Source: Triangularia verruculosa
Taxonomy: Eukaryota; Ascomycota; Sordariomycetes; Sordariales; Podosporaceae
Direction of reading: 5' to 3'
Assembly (NCBI GenBank): GCA_033296885.1
Contig: MU863968.1
Span: forward strand, 1 to 64,000
DNA: 64,000 bases
A model generated the notes under the pieces. The model ran no database searches, was not told the DNA's origin, and worked only from the letters and a program-made list of their open reading frames with translations. Of this stretch, positions 10,634 through 22,183 are shown piece by piece. The translations under genes were made by a program, and so were the position numbers. Within the stretch, counting starts at the first letter, position 1. Each line of letters opens with the position of its first letter.

Positions 10634-13494
10634 ATGGCATCCCACTTGCCTGCCGTGACCAGCAAATGCGTACACCTGCTTGTGCTATGCCTACTATCTG
10701 CTAATAGTATCTCTCTAGCATCACTGAGCAACCATCGCAGCAGATATCTCCGAGCGTATCGCAGGACCGCCCACTGGTGGTCCGGTCTGCCGCAGACAAC
10801 AATGTAACGGGTACATATGTCCCACCACCGCGCCGCCCGACCAAGCGGAGCGGCTTCAAGATTGCCATCTTCTGCGCTCTTCCAACCGAGGCCGACGCCG
10901 TACATGCACTTTTCGACTACCACTGGGATGACAACGGCCCCCCTTACGACAAAGTTGCTGGGGACCCCAACGCCTACTCCACCGGCGCAATAGGTTGTCA
11001 TAATGTTGTCCTCGCACACATGTCGTCCATAGGCAAAGTCAGTTCTGCGCTTGTTGCTGCCAACTTCAAGCAGAGTTTCCCAAATATCGAGCTTGCCCTG
11101 GTGGTAGGTACATGTGGCGTTGTGCCCTTTGGCCCCAAGAAAGAGGAGAGACTACTCGGCGATGTCATTATCAGCGATGGCGTCGTTCAGTATGATCTAG
11201 GACGGCAACTTCCAGAAGGTTTCAGGCGGAAAGACACACTTCTGGATTCGTTGGGCCGGCCGAACTTGGAAATACGTTCTCTACTTGCCAAACTCAAGGT
11301 TCTTCACCACCGAAAGGCTCTGCGAACCCGAATGACTGCGTATTTGAATACACTACAGGCCGAGCCGGAATTAGCTGCGGGTTATCCAGGCAAGGCAAAA
11401 GACAGACTTTTTGAAGCAACATATCGCCATCTCAATGACGGGGCTTTGTGTGAGGCTTGTGGGTGCAGTGGCAACCTGGTGCCACGTAGCCGACTCGAAC
11501 AGGAGAATCCGCAGCCTATGGTTCACTTTGGCTTGATCGCGTCGGGCGACAGAATCATGCAGTCAGGAACAGATCGTGATACAATTGCGAGGCGAGAGGA
11601 GGTTATAGGGTATGAAATGGAGGGCTCTGGGGTGTTGGATATATTTCCCTGTGTTGTGATCAAGGGAGCGTGCAACTATGCCGATAGCCACAAGGCAAAA
11701 GAATGGCAGCAATACGCAGCAGCAACTGCGGCTGCATGCATGAAAGCATTCTTGCGGCAATGGACGCCTTCGCCTTCCGTTCAAGACGATGGAGCGAGAT
11801 CTGCCTGTACGTAATAGCGTTAATGTTTTCAGGCCTATATGACTCTTGCCAGCATTCTTACATGCCTATAGTTCTTGTTCCATATCCGCAAATTAGCAGC
11901 TTCGTGGGCCGCTCAGAGATTCTACAAAAGCTGTATCAATTACCGCTGAACTCTACCTCGCAGACTCGAGTCGCCTTCTGCGGTCTAGATGGCATCGGGT
12001 AAGCAAATTCAGCCATGTGCTTGCCATTTTCTAATGTCTTGCAGTAAAACACAAATCGCCATACAATATACGTACTGGATCAAGGGCAGATACCCCGACC
12101 TGTCGGTCTTCTGGATTCACGCAAGCAACAATGAGCGCTTCCGCGAAGCATACAGCGATATCGCGCAGAAATTCAAGATCCCTGGCCATGAAAATCCCGA
12201 AGAGGATGTGTTGGCGCTGGTGAAGAGATGGCTAGAGAGCAGCACCTGTGGACATTGGCTTATGGCGATCGATAATGCTGATGACCCAGAGCTCTTTTTT
12301 AACAAAACTGGAGGGTTGGGACGCTACCTTCCGGAATGTGCACATGGGACTATGCTTATCACGACAAGAAACTTGCAAGTCGCCTCCAGACTAACCAAGG
12401 AAATGGCCACGTTCACCATCGAGATTGGGGAGATGAACGAAGACGAGACTGCCCAGTTGCTCTCCACGCAGCTTAACGAAGGCGACACAATGTTCTCAGC
12501 TCTATCTGCCCGGCTCGAACACCTACCATTGGCATTGGTTCAGGCGGCTTCGTTCATTCGTGAAAGCAGTATTACCATCACCGACTACATACAGCTCTTG
12601 GATAAAAGTGATCAGAACCTTGTTGATTTACTCAGCGAAGACTTCATGACGGCGGAGAGAGACTCCGACACTCCTCGCGCAGTGGCAGAAGCCTGTATCG
12701 TCTCTTTCGAACAGATTCGACGACTAGATACTCTCGCCGACGAGCTTCTCTCAATCATGAGTCTTCTCGATTGTCAGGCCATTCCCCATGAATTCTTGTC
12801 CACCTACGCTCAAGACCAAGGGCATGGGGAACTTCAACTCACCAAGGCGCTGGGGGTTCTGAAGGCCTTCTCTTTCGTTATCGAGGACAAAGATCACAAC
12901 TTTGATATGCACCGACTCGTGCATTTGGTTACTCGAAGATGGCTCGGTCAACAAAACAAAACGCAATGTTATGCCGAGTTGGCAATCTCGGTAGTGTCTG
13001 AACGCTTCCCATATGGAGGATATGAGAATTGGAAGATATGCAATGCATACCTCCCACACGCCTCTGCTGTGCTGAATCTCAAAGAGGAAACTGCGTCAAG
13101 TGAGGCAAAATTGGCAAGATCAGAGCTCCTTCACAATGTTGGTTGCTTTGCCAGAGGCCAAGGCCAGTTTCAACAAGCTGAACAGCGCCAGAAAGAAGCA
13201 CTGGAGCTGCGTCAAGATTTATTAGGTGAAGAGCATCCCCCTACATTGGACACTACATACGAACTAGCGGATATATATATTCACCAAGGCCGGTGGAATG
13301 AGGCCGAGTTGCTTCATGCAAAAGTACTGGACATTCGGAAAAGGGTTTTAGGGACAGAACATCCCAATACATTGGCTAGTATGAACAACCCAGCGTTGAC
13401 ATACTCGAACCAAGGCCGGTGGAAGGAGGCCGAATTGCTCCATATCCAAGCACTGGAAATCGGGAAGAGGGTTTTTGGGAGCAGATCATCTTAG
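10634..13494 (+). CDS. NLR-like protein: nucleoside phosphorylase, NB-ARC, TPR
   Basis: Likely exons are 10634-10669 (uncertain), 10741-11806, 11872-11998 and 12045-13494, about 892 aa. The first exon and its donor are weakly supported; the open frame is secure from about 10741. Domain 1 is a PNP/UDP phosphorylase-type domain (KIAIFCALPTEADAV, GDVIISDGVVQYDLGRQ, catalytic-type GYEMEG). A linker FLVPYPQISSFVGR leads to an NB-ARC ATPase: P-loop GLDGIGKT, Walker B LMAIDNADD, TTR sensor, LPLAL, and a winged-helix MHRLVH. Next come TPR repeats of 42 residues (HQGRWNEAELLHAKVLDIRK). Fungal proteins of this architecture are STAND/NLR receptors tied to non-self recognition and cell death; a role here is inferred. 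The frame ends early in a repeat because of an extra T in a T-run near 13472, so the receptor is probably truncated. Confidence 0.85.
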
Positions 13495-13857
13495 TACTTT
13501 GACCAGTATGCACAATCTGGTCTCCACCTTGACGATGCGTCAAAGTTGATGTAGGATTGCCTTCTTCTCCGGCAGAAAGTCCTCGGGCCTGACCACCCGG
13601 TCACTATCACCACTCATGAAGAACTGGCTTCGATATATTGGAAGCAAAGCCAATTCAGCGAGGCCGAAATAGTAGAGGTAGAAATCTTGGAACAGAGGAG
13701 AAAGATTCTGGGGGAAGAGCACCCTGACACGCTGCTTTGTATGCATAATCTCGCGGTTACTTGGAGGGATATGGACCGTTTCGAAGAAGCTATAGTGTTA
13801 ATGCAGGATTGCCTTCACCTCGGCCAGACAGTAGTGACCAGTGAAAGAGGATGGTGA
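13495..13857 (+). pseudogene. decayed TPR tail of the NLR gene
   Basis: Past the NLR stop, TPR repeat text continues in shifted frames: a HLSTLTSMHNL segment near 13485-13520, then a long stretch with LLLRQKVLGPDHPVT and RRKILGEEHPDTL up to a stop at 13857. Three lesions separate it from the gene: a single-base gain in a T-run near 13472, a deletion with frame change near 13530, and a TAG at about 13549 where the parallel repeat at 13801 reads CAG. The last is a C-to-T change in a CpA context, as RIP would make, though one site proves nothing. Sequencing error in the homopolymer could explain only the first lesion. Confidence 0.75.
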
Positions 13858-14611
13858 TGGACACGGTCAATCTAGCAGTGATGAGAATGAAGGACGGGCA
13901 CCAATATTTCTAGGGGAATAATCCAAGACAGATACAAAGGACTGGAAATGGGTTTGGTGCCATCGCTGGAGCCATTGAAATGTGAGAAGAGCTGAGGACA
14001 GACATCATGGAACACTCAATTTCCTTTCCGTTTACGATACCATCGTGTTGAGCTTGTATAAGTACTTTTCAGTAACCATACCAGATATACCTGTGCTTAC
14101 ATATTCTCATATTTAGTTTAGTCCTGATCATGTCCGTCCCATCAGAACTTCTTCAACTATCATTCAAAATGCGAGAGTGATCTGTTCCACTTCCCAGGCG
14201 ACAACACAGCCAACGTATATATGTGTCTGCAAGTAAAAGTTCAAGGGACACAGTGGTACTCATGTACTTTCTGTCCACATAGACTTTGTTACTCTTGCGA
14301 AGAAAACGCAAAAACAGCGTGCAACTTCCTTCAAGGCAGCATGTCTCTCACGTACGGCAAGTGATAGTAATAGTTGGTTCCATTCTCTTAAACGTAACAT
14401 ACAATATCCATCTTTAAACCAGAACCTTCCCCTCCTTCAAAAAGATACTCCATCTTTCTGCCAATCAACCACCATCAAAACCCCAAACATAATCCTAGCA
14501 ATACCCTATCTGTCTTTCCATAACAGCAATCCAGAATAAAAAACTAAAAGTCCTACAAACCCCCCCAGATAACAAAACTCCATACTAGCAAAACCACGGC
14601 CCCAACCTCCT
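13858..14611. other. convergent 3' flanks, no gene seen
   Basis: Space between the NLR tail and the minus-strand gene ending at 14612. AT-richer than its neighbours, with presumed UTRs. No further TPR repeat, RNA gene or mobile element was recognised. Confidence 0.55.
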
Positions 14612-16900
14612 TCACCCACAACCTTGACCTCCCTGAGCATTCCACAACCTACTTGACCACCTCTTCTGCCTCACAGCCATCTTCTCCTTCCACTCCCGTC
14701 CCAGAGCTCTACTCCGTTCCGCAGCCTGCTCCCTCGCCACCTTCGCCGCCTGCTCCCTCTCCTTCCTCTCCCTCTCCCTCTCCGTCGTATAAGCATTATC
14801 CCTCTTGAAAATCTCCTTCCCCCTCATCTTCTGCTGTTGAACCTCCTCCACACTCACACTGCTCCTCTTCCCATTACTACTCGCAGAAGTAGTCGAAGTC
14901 CCCCTGCTAGCAGAACCAACCACCGGAGCAGCAGCAGCAAGCAATGTCCGACCTCTAGTCGTCGTCGTCGTCGTGACAAAAGACCGAGTCGAAGCCGCCA
15001 CAGTAGAAGAAGCATACCCCCCAGCAATCGAATGCCTCTTCCTCGCCGCCGAAGCAGAAGTAGCTCCCGTCGCACCCGACAATGACGAGCCATGTGTAGG
15101 CGTAGTAGCACCTCCTTGCCCATTCGCATTAGCAGCAGCAGCCTCCATCCTCGCCTGTCTCGCCCGGCTAGTAGCCGTCTCCCTCACTGCACTACCCCCA
15201 CTACTTCCAATAACACTCGCTCTAATCGGCCGAGCCTTGAACTCCCTCCTCTTCCTCTCCTCCTCCTCTTGCGCCTTCAATCTCGCTTCTCTCTCCTCCC
15301 TTTTCCGGCGTGAAATCGCCTCGCCAGGCAACTCAAACGTGGGCTTGGTCACTGGCTTGGTAGACTTGACATGCGGCTTGCTAGGCGAAAACCGCGCGGC
15401 AATAGCAGCAGCCTCCTCCGCAGAAACCTGCTGAGACAGCCTCGCGGCGCGCTGCTCCTTGAGACGACGAGCAACCGCCTCACCCGGGAGCTCAAACGCC
15501 GGGACGGTGGGTGCTCTGCTAGACTTCACCGTCGCCTTTGGTGGCAAGAGACTAGACGGACGGGCAATCGAGCGACGAGCCGTCGACGTGTTCGCAGTAG
15601 TCTTGAAAGTGGCAACCTTGTCATCTTCCCTAGCCGATGATGCTGCCGACGCAGACTTGCGGACAGAGGAACTGCTGCGTTCGGCTGTGCTGCGATTACG
15701 AATGGTCGTATGAGTAGAGCTGGTCGAGCCCCTGACAGTAGACGCCCGTCTCGTCGACGGCGGGGCTGGCTGCTGAACAGCAGCTTCCGGGATCGATTCA
15801 AGAACAGGCTGCTCAGACACATGGTCAGGCGAAACTACCCGGTCAAGCTGAGCCACCTCGTTAAGGGCCTCGAGCTCTTCCTCAAGCTTATCAAGTTCCT
15901 CCACCGAGTCCTCAATACGAGAAAGCGGCCTGGCAGGCTGAGGCGAAGGCAGAGGTGACAAATGGTCCATGCCCATCAGTGTCTCATCAACCTTGATACT
16001 CAGCGCCGACTTTGGTCTCTCCTGCGTAACCTTCGTCACCTTTGGCTGTAAATTCTCATTCCCACCTCTGAGTATAGTCGAGCCTTCATCCTGCGACGTA
16101 TTCGCAATGACGCTGTCCGCCTTCTCCACAACAACAGCCTGCTCCATGACTGATTCTTCCTCACTCTCCACACGAGTGGCTAAAAGGGTGTACATGTTAG
16201 TAGGCTTGCCGCCATTGCCGAGAAGAGAGCCATCAGACTGAGTCCTGTTGTGGATGAGGTTGCATCCAAACAACAGCTTCCTTTCGCCCTGGGGTCGTCG
16301 GTCTTCTCCGTCATGGGAACCACTGAGAGACCGGTTTCCCCGGTGTGACTTGCGAAACGGAATGGGAATCGAGAGAAGCCATTCGAACTGACCTTCTTGG
16401 TGCTTTCTTATCTGCTCCAAGTTGCTACAAAGCCGATTCCTGGCCTTGGCTAGAGGGTTGGTGTGTTTAAAGTCTGACCAGCGTGCATTAGCCTTTCACT
16501 CTTTCCGAGGTTTTGAGGGCGAGTAGTATATCTTACCGTCAGAGGCAGTGGTAATCGAGGTACTGATGGTAGTGTTGCCCGAGGCCACACGGTTCTTGTC
16601 AAAGAAGGGATGATCGTATTCAGTGTTGTCGCCGATGGACAACCGAACCCGATGGCCTTTAGCCTTTAGTGCTTCTTGGTGTGTCTCCTTCGAGGGGTAT
16701 TCGAGATGGAGGTTGTCCAGGTCTCGGGTCAGAGCATCGATGTTATTCGAGTTGAGATTCTGAACACTGTTGAGTGGAATGTCGCCCAGGACTGAGAACT
16801 TGTTGCTTGATAGCAAGCTGGCCTTTTGGGAGTGATGGGTGTGATCCGTGTGGATGTCAAAGGCGAGACTTGACCGAAGCCTCGAGGTGGTGGCCATCAT
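14612..16900 (-). CDS. disordered basic protein with duplicated FELPGEA/KARP motif
   Basis: Two exons, 16900-16537 and 16473-14612, with a 63-bp intron; 741 aa. Most of the chain is Ser/Ala/Thr/Arg-rich and predicted disordered, with an acidic heptad-like stretch (EELDKLEEELEALNEV). Two copies of a motif, FELPGEAVARRLKEQRAARL and FELPGEAISRRKREEREARL, stand about 60 residues apart, and the second runs into an E/R helix ending FKARPIRASV. The pairing of an E/R helix with an FKARP-type motif recalls the C-terminal region of TPX2-family microtubule proteins, but that is a resemblance rather than an identification. The C-terminus is a charged coiled coil (ERERERKEREQAAKVAREQA). No membrane segment or enzyme domain. 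Function unknown; a cytoskeletal role is a guess. Confidence 0.75.
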
Positions 16901-17766
16901 GCCTTTAAATCCAGCAATAACCGACGAAATATGCCAAGACAGGCCACGGGGTCCTAGACCTCAAAACGACGATGCCCCAGAGTGTGAAAGGCCAGGGGTT
17001 CGGAATGCAATCTCGCGGATACGTAATCAGCGGGCGATTGGTCAGTGCCGAGGGCGAGGGGTGTTTGATCCCCAAACTGGGAAATCAGAAAGATATCGTT
17101 CGGTTATCAGGTAATGAAGTATGCTGGGATAGCAATTGGGGCGTTGTGCTCAAAAGGGACAGCAAAGCAATATGGGCGAGAGAACGTATGTGTTGATTGT
17201 CTGTATGGTGTTGTGGAAGACGAGGGCAGTTCAAGAAGACATGGCAGTCTCTTGTTTACTTTCCCACACCACAACGCGTCGGGGAAGGGCGTCCGTCTCT
17301 GTCTTCTCCCGCCCTTCCCCTCAGTGCCTTCTTGTCCCGTGTAAATAAGCATGATGGGCACTGCATCCCACACTCTGCAGCTTCCCCAACCTTCCAAGAT
17401 CAGAAGCGCAGCTCCCGCAACCCATCATCAAACACCCCACCAGACCGTCTCGGTCCCAAGTGACGATGCCCCACCTGTAATTCCGCCGTAGCCCCTGTCC
17501 TTGTTGCACATCAGCCGGATTTGTTCCCAAAGAGGCTAGATCAAGGAACGCGAGAATGACGCGCCTTGCTTGGCAGAATGTACCCCGCCTTGTCTCTGGT
17601 CTGGTCTGGTCTGGTTGAGGCACAGCAACTTGAATCGATGTGATATCGATATTGAAGTTTATGCATTAGCCCAAAGACCAATCAATCTGTAACCTGTAGA
17701 TATGACAGTGTTTCTTCAATCAGTATTTTGGGGTGTGACCAGTGTCTCCCTCAAGTGGTGAGAGCT
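16901..17766. other. intergenic, upstream of KARP gene and 3' of DAD2
   Basis: Contains a short tandem TCTGG repeat near 17594-17615 and otherwise unremarkable sequence. ORFs here overlap in several frames without family resemblance. Confidence 0.5.
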
Positions 17767-18303
17767 TCATCCTGACTCCTGCTCTTCAGCAGCGCCCTCT
17801 GCATGCGCCTGAAGGGCAGGAGCATGTTCGGTCGGTATCCGGACGAGTGTCTGGGGCAAGGGCGTTGTATCTTCGGCTTCGGGGTTCGGTTTGGGAAGTT
17901 TCGCTGTGGGCGGTTAATTCTGTCCCAGTTCGGCGGGAAGAGATATACATACCCGATGCCATGTTTATCGCCCTCAGCACATTATGCCAATTGGCGAAGA
18001 CCAGTGCAATGGCTGAGAAGAGGTCAGTACCTTGGAGTTGGGCAGGATCAGACCGGCCGGAACCCAACAAGACAACGCACCTTCCGTCCCATCTGACAGA
18101 GTTGCCAGCTTTTGTTCAAGAGCCTCCATCTGTGAGGCAACTGCAGCACTCAGATCCCGAAGCTCTTTCAGATTCTCCAACTCGGCCTTCTTCTCGTTTA
18201 CTCGTGCCACCAGAGCTGGAGACTGGCCCATGGACCCGGCGCCAGGCCCGAGAGAGGGCTGTCGCATGTGGGAAGAAAAACCCCTGGTTGGGTAGCCGGA
18301 CAT
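17767..18303 (-). CDS. DAD2: DASH complex subunit Dad2
   Basis: Three exons, 18303-18081, 18012-17953 and 17903-17767; 139 aa. Dad2 is one of the small proteins of the fungal DASH/Dam1 ring that couples kinetochores to spindle microtubules. The family signature is clear: SPALVARVNEKKAELENLKE, then LSAAVASQMEALEQKLATLS, then across the first intron ALVFANWHNVLRAINMAS. The middle exon is just 60 nt. The third exon gives a proline/glutamate-rich tail typical of sordariomycete homologues, and its phase is confirmed by the MASAKLPKP join. The gene lies head to head with shugoshin, 474 bp apart. Confidence 0.92.
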
Positions 18304-18777
18304 GTTGGTGATCGGGTGTTATGTTGGGGAGACAGTTGTCGAAGTTAGGTACAGATGCTGGAAGAATTCATGCAGTCCACACATGTCAGAAGCGGACTCG
18401 TGGACCATGGCAAAGGCGCTTTTCCTGACGTGTGCTGGCATCTGAAGGTGGGGCAGAGCTCGGCTCTGGAGCCAGCCAAAAACGGTTGCCAGTCAACAGA
18501 GGCTTTCGATGGCCCGTGCTTGCTATGGTACTAAGCCTGTTTAGGTAGTCAAGTAAACATGTGCAGAAATGACAAGCAAATTATCCATGCAGCTTCGTCA
18601 GTGTCACCGCCCTCCCCGACTTTTCCCATCCTCAAATCCACCTATCGACCACTGAATCACGTCGCCTACGACCCTACAACCATCGAACACCGTCCAGCCT
18701 ATCGTTTTCTATGAGAGCTAGTCTTGCCAGCACTCTGTCAACAACTCTCGAGCCGTTTTGCTCGAACAACATGCGCA
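18304..18777. promoter_or_regulatory. divergent DAD2/shugoshin promoter
   Basis: This 474-bp gap holds the 5' regions of two chromosome-segregation genes. A forkhead-type GTAAACA site is at 18553-18559, near the middle. Forkhead factors bind this motif at G2/M genes in yeasts; whether it acts here is inference. No MluI cell-cycle box (ACGCGT) was seen. Confidence 0.5.
18553..18559 (+). promoter_or_regulatory. forkhead-like GTAAACA motif
   Basis: Exact match to the yeast Fkh core GTAAACA, roughly midway between the DAD2 and shugoshin starts. A 7-mer occurs by chance often, so position and gene context are the main support. Confidence 0.3.
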
Positions 18778-20898
18778 ATGGCCCGACTCAATGAGCCACC
18801 TCTGTCCGCTGCCGACAGCAATCTCGAGATTTGTATGTGCTCCCAACTCTGTGATTTATCCTAATTTCATGTCGCTGATACCCCATTTTTCCTAGTACGC
18901 CGAAAGTTCCTACGGCAAAATCGAGATATCGCAAGGATCAACTCAGACCAGTCACAGAAAATTCGCCGCCTCGAAAACGACTGCGCGTGTCTCTTGTCTG
19001 AGAACTTGGAGCTCAGAGGCCAGATCCTCCGTCTGGAAAAACAACTAGAAGACAACAGCGCGCGAAGGATAGCCGACCATGCGCTCGAGATCAAGGCGAA
19101 GCTCGAGGCCCAGCTGGCCGAATTTGGCGCGTTGCTAGGGAACCTGGGAGTGGAACCACCAGCGAAGCGACATTCTGGTGCAGATAGGAGATTCTCAAAA
19201 TCGTCTCGGCCAAGCACTTCCAGGACGCCCCCAGCAATAAGACGGCGACGAGATACCAATGTGGATGCAGAGACTTTGGCTTTTCAGGAGGGGAGGATGC
19301 CTCCGATATACGAGAACAAGAGCTATCAAAGGGCGACAATGAATAGCGAGGAGATTATGGCCTTGTGTGCTGCGGCTGCCGACACGAGCGCAGATTCGTT
19401 GGATTTGGGACCACCGCCTGTTTCGCGGTTCATCGATGAGGAGCCAGTGAAGAAGTCTTCGCCGACACGGAAAGCCGAGGATGGGCAACTGAATCTCTCC
19501 TCACCACCTAAGCTCGATTTCACCAAGAGGCTACCCGCCAGTCCCGAACCAAGCAAGATATTAGAAGCCTCGCCAACGAAGGATATTCAACCTGAGGTTA
19601 GACCACCACCTATCGAGCAGCCGCCACCAACACCACCTACGCAAACGATAAGAGCGGGAGCGAAGAGGAAATATGGCGACGAGAATAGCGTCCAGGCTAC
19701 GTTGGACCAAACAGCTAAGGAACTCAAGGATGTAGTGGCCGCTGAGAAGGCCTTGCCGAGCCGCGATATTCTTCTGAAGCGTAGGAGCATCAAGGAGCTA
19801 CCAGCGAGCAAACGAGACAAGATGAGGGCACCATTGGCCGCCAAGAGCACGAATGAAGATTTCATGTCGCCCAAGAAGATGGCGGCAAAGTCGAAGCCGA
19901 TTGAGGAACCCAAGAAGGAAAATGCACCACCACCGAAGGAACTTCCAGCTAAAGAGCAACCCAAAGCACGGAAGCTAGCACCTGCCACAATTCAAGTCCC
20001 GCCAGTTGTCCTCCCACCCCCGACAGTCCTCTCAGTCATCGCCGAACCAGACGCACCACTCCCCATGTCGATCCTCACCTCTCCAACCACCCCCGGCAGA
20101 CCCTCCTCAGTCGAACCACTCCCCCACGATACCCCACCACCAGCACACATCTCCTCCGAAGGCGAAACCTCCCGCCCCAGCCGCCGCGCCCGCCCAGCAA
20201 TCAGCTACGCCGAACCAAACCTCCGCGATAAAATGCGTCGTCCGACCAAGGAACTCTTCGACGCCGTTTCCGGGGAAGGAAAATTCCACCGTCCAAGCAC
20301 AACCGCGAACCCCAACCCAACATCAGCCCCGACCTCCACCGCGAAACCGAGATCTGAATCGGCCGTGACCTCCAGCGGAGGGCTCTCAGCCAGCGCACAT
20401 AAACCACCTCCTCCCACATCCCCCCTCGCAGCAAAAGAACCTCTTCCAATCGAGAACATCACCTACGACCGCAGGAAACGACCGTCTCTTGCCATCCGCG
20501 AACAATCTGAACCGCAGCCGGAGCTAGAAATTGACCCGTACGACTTTGCTTCTACTTCTAGCTCAACATTGAGCTTGGCATCGCCGCCACCACAGCCGAG
20601 GCGGGCAGCGAGGAAGTCGTCGATGGCGGCGCAGGCAGCGTTGCATAAACTGCAGTTGGAAGAGGAGCGGGATGCGGATGGGGAGGGGAGTGGGGGTGGG
20701 AGTAGGCCGATGAGGGCGAGGAAGGCGAGGGCGAGTATGTTGGCGCCGAAGAAGAGTGCGTTTTTGGGGGAGTATGCGGAGGAGTCGTCTGTGTCTTCGT
20801 CGACGGTGGGGGACGAGAGCACGGGGAGTGTGGAGAGTAATAGTGGAAAGGCAAAGGGGAAGGGGACGGTGGATGGGAGGAGGAGTATGATGCTATGA
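18778..20898 (+). CDS. SGO1: shugoshin, centromeric cohesin protector
   Basis: Two exons, 18778-18832 and 18896-20898; 685 aa. Shugoshin recruits PP2A to centromeres and guards cohesin, and helps the chromosomal passenger complex. Evidence: an N-terminal coiled coil directly after the intron (LRRKFLRQNRDIARINSDQS to about residue 75) matching the shugoshin N domain, a long proline/lysine-rich disordered middle, and a basic C-terminal shugoshin motif near residues 443-468 (RPSRRARPAISYAEPNLRDK). The short first exon codes MARLNEPPLSAADSNLEI. The length is typical of filamentous fungi. The coding strand changes from C-rich to G-rich at about 20560. Confidence 0.93.
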
Positions 20899-21410
20899 AT
20901 TTATTTGCATTTTTCTGTTTGTGGAGTTTACGGGTGGATGGTGAAGCAAAGCGATTGGTGTTTTTGGGGTTGGGGAATGGTTCTGGAAATGAGGGAGTTT
21001 GTTTATCGTTTTCTTGTCTTTCCTTCTGCAAACGGAGAAGAGACGGTTGCTGGATGATACCAATTTTTGTTTGTTGCTAGTTGGGTTGCTGAATATTATC
21101 ATATACTCCGAAGGGTCCTTGTGTGTTGGATGGTGCTGTGTCGACTGTGTTTGAACGGAGCATTGATCTGGAGTATTAGGTGATATTTTGATATTATTTG
21201 ATGCCCCCCTTTTCAGAGAGTTATTTCCCGAGCGGTAGAGGGCCAGCCAAAGGGCCCAACAGCTCAGTGATGGTTTATTTTCAAGACTCGCTTGCTGCCA
21301 TAGATCGAGCTAAACGGCACACCACGACCGACGCACTCTCTCTTCTTCTTCCCAGTCCGGTACCGTATTCCCTACTCTCTCCCTTCTCGTCTTTTTATCT
21401 TCGATGGGTA
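20899..21410. other. convergent 3' flanks, no gene seen
   Basis: Space between shugoshin (+) and VPS29 (-). It holds presumed 3' UTRs; the first 200 bases are T/G-rich. No repeat or RNA gene was recognised. Confidence 0.6.
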
Positions 21411-22183
21411 TCATGGACCAGTCGGCTCAACCGGCTTGGTATACGTCACCTTTTCCACCGCCACATTCTCAACCCCATTCGCATCTTTCCTCAGCTGGTA
21501 GACATACAACGTCAACGAGATCCCTTGCACCTATTTTGTTTCACTTGTCAGCAATTCACTTCCCCCTTCTTTTTTTTCCCCCCATCAAAAAACTTACATC
21601 CATCAAGCAAAAACTCGGCACCATCTCCTCCTCCCCCTCCCCGTCCCCATCCGCCCAATCCGTCGAGAACGCCCCCGTCGCCGTCCCAGGGTTGATGAAG
21701 AACTTGTCCATATACTCAAAACATTCAAACCTGTGGGTGCCGCCCCAGCAGAGGACGTCGACGTCGAGTTTGTTGGCCTCGGCGAGCAAGAGGTCGGGCT
21801 CGGAGCTGACGAGGGTGAATCCTTCCAGGAAACCGATGCGGACGCCGCCGTGGGTGACGACTTGGGTGAGGGGGAGGGAGGTGGCTTCGACGTCCATGCG
21901 GCCTTTGACGATTTTGAGGTCGGGGGAGATGGAGCGGAGGTATTCGTAGGTTGACTTGTCGGTTAGGTTGCCTAGGCAGAGGGTTTGGGAGATTTTGCCG
22001 GGGGCGAGGAGTTTTTTGAACTAGGGGGGACGAAGGGGTTAGAAGGGGTTTGATAGGAGTATTCAGGAATTGGTAGGGTGGTGGTAGATGGTAGATGGTG
22101 AGAGCTTAAGGTACCTTTGCTGGGATGTCGAGGGCGCGGTCGGGTATGTGAAGGTCACCGATTACTAGAATTAGAAAGGCCAT
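21411..22183 (-). CDS. VPS29: vacuolar protein sorting protein 29 (retromer)
   Basis: Three exons, 22183-22115, 22020-21598 and 21530-21411, all joined in phase 0; 203 aa. VPS29 is the metallophosphoesterase-fold subunit of the retromer cargo-recognition trimer that returns receptors from endosomes to the Golgi. Diagnostic stretches are LVIGDLHIPDRALDIPAK, the CLGNLTDK loop, IVKGRMD, GGTHRFECFEY and NPGTATGAF. The last exon supplies the terminal strand LYVYQLRKDANGVENVAVEK. A short glycine/glutamate-rich insert (DGDGEGEEEMVPS) precedes the second intron. Family length in fungi is about 200 aa, so the model is complete. Confidence 0.95.

Noticed and set aside
20558..21031. 157-residue minus-strand ORF
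   Set aside because: Antisense to the G-rich 3' end of shugoshin; Pro/Ser-rich shadow.
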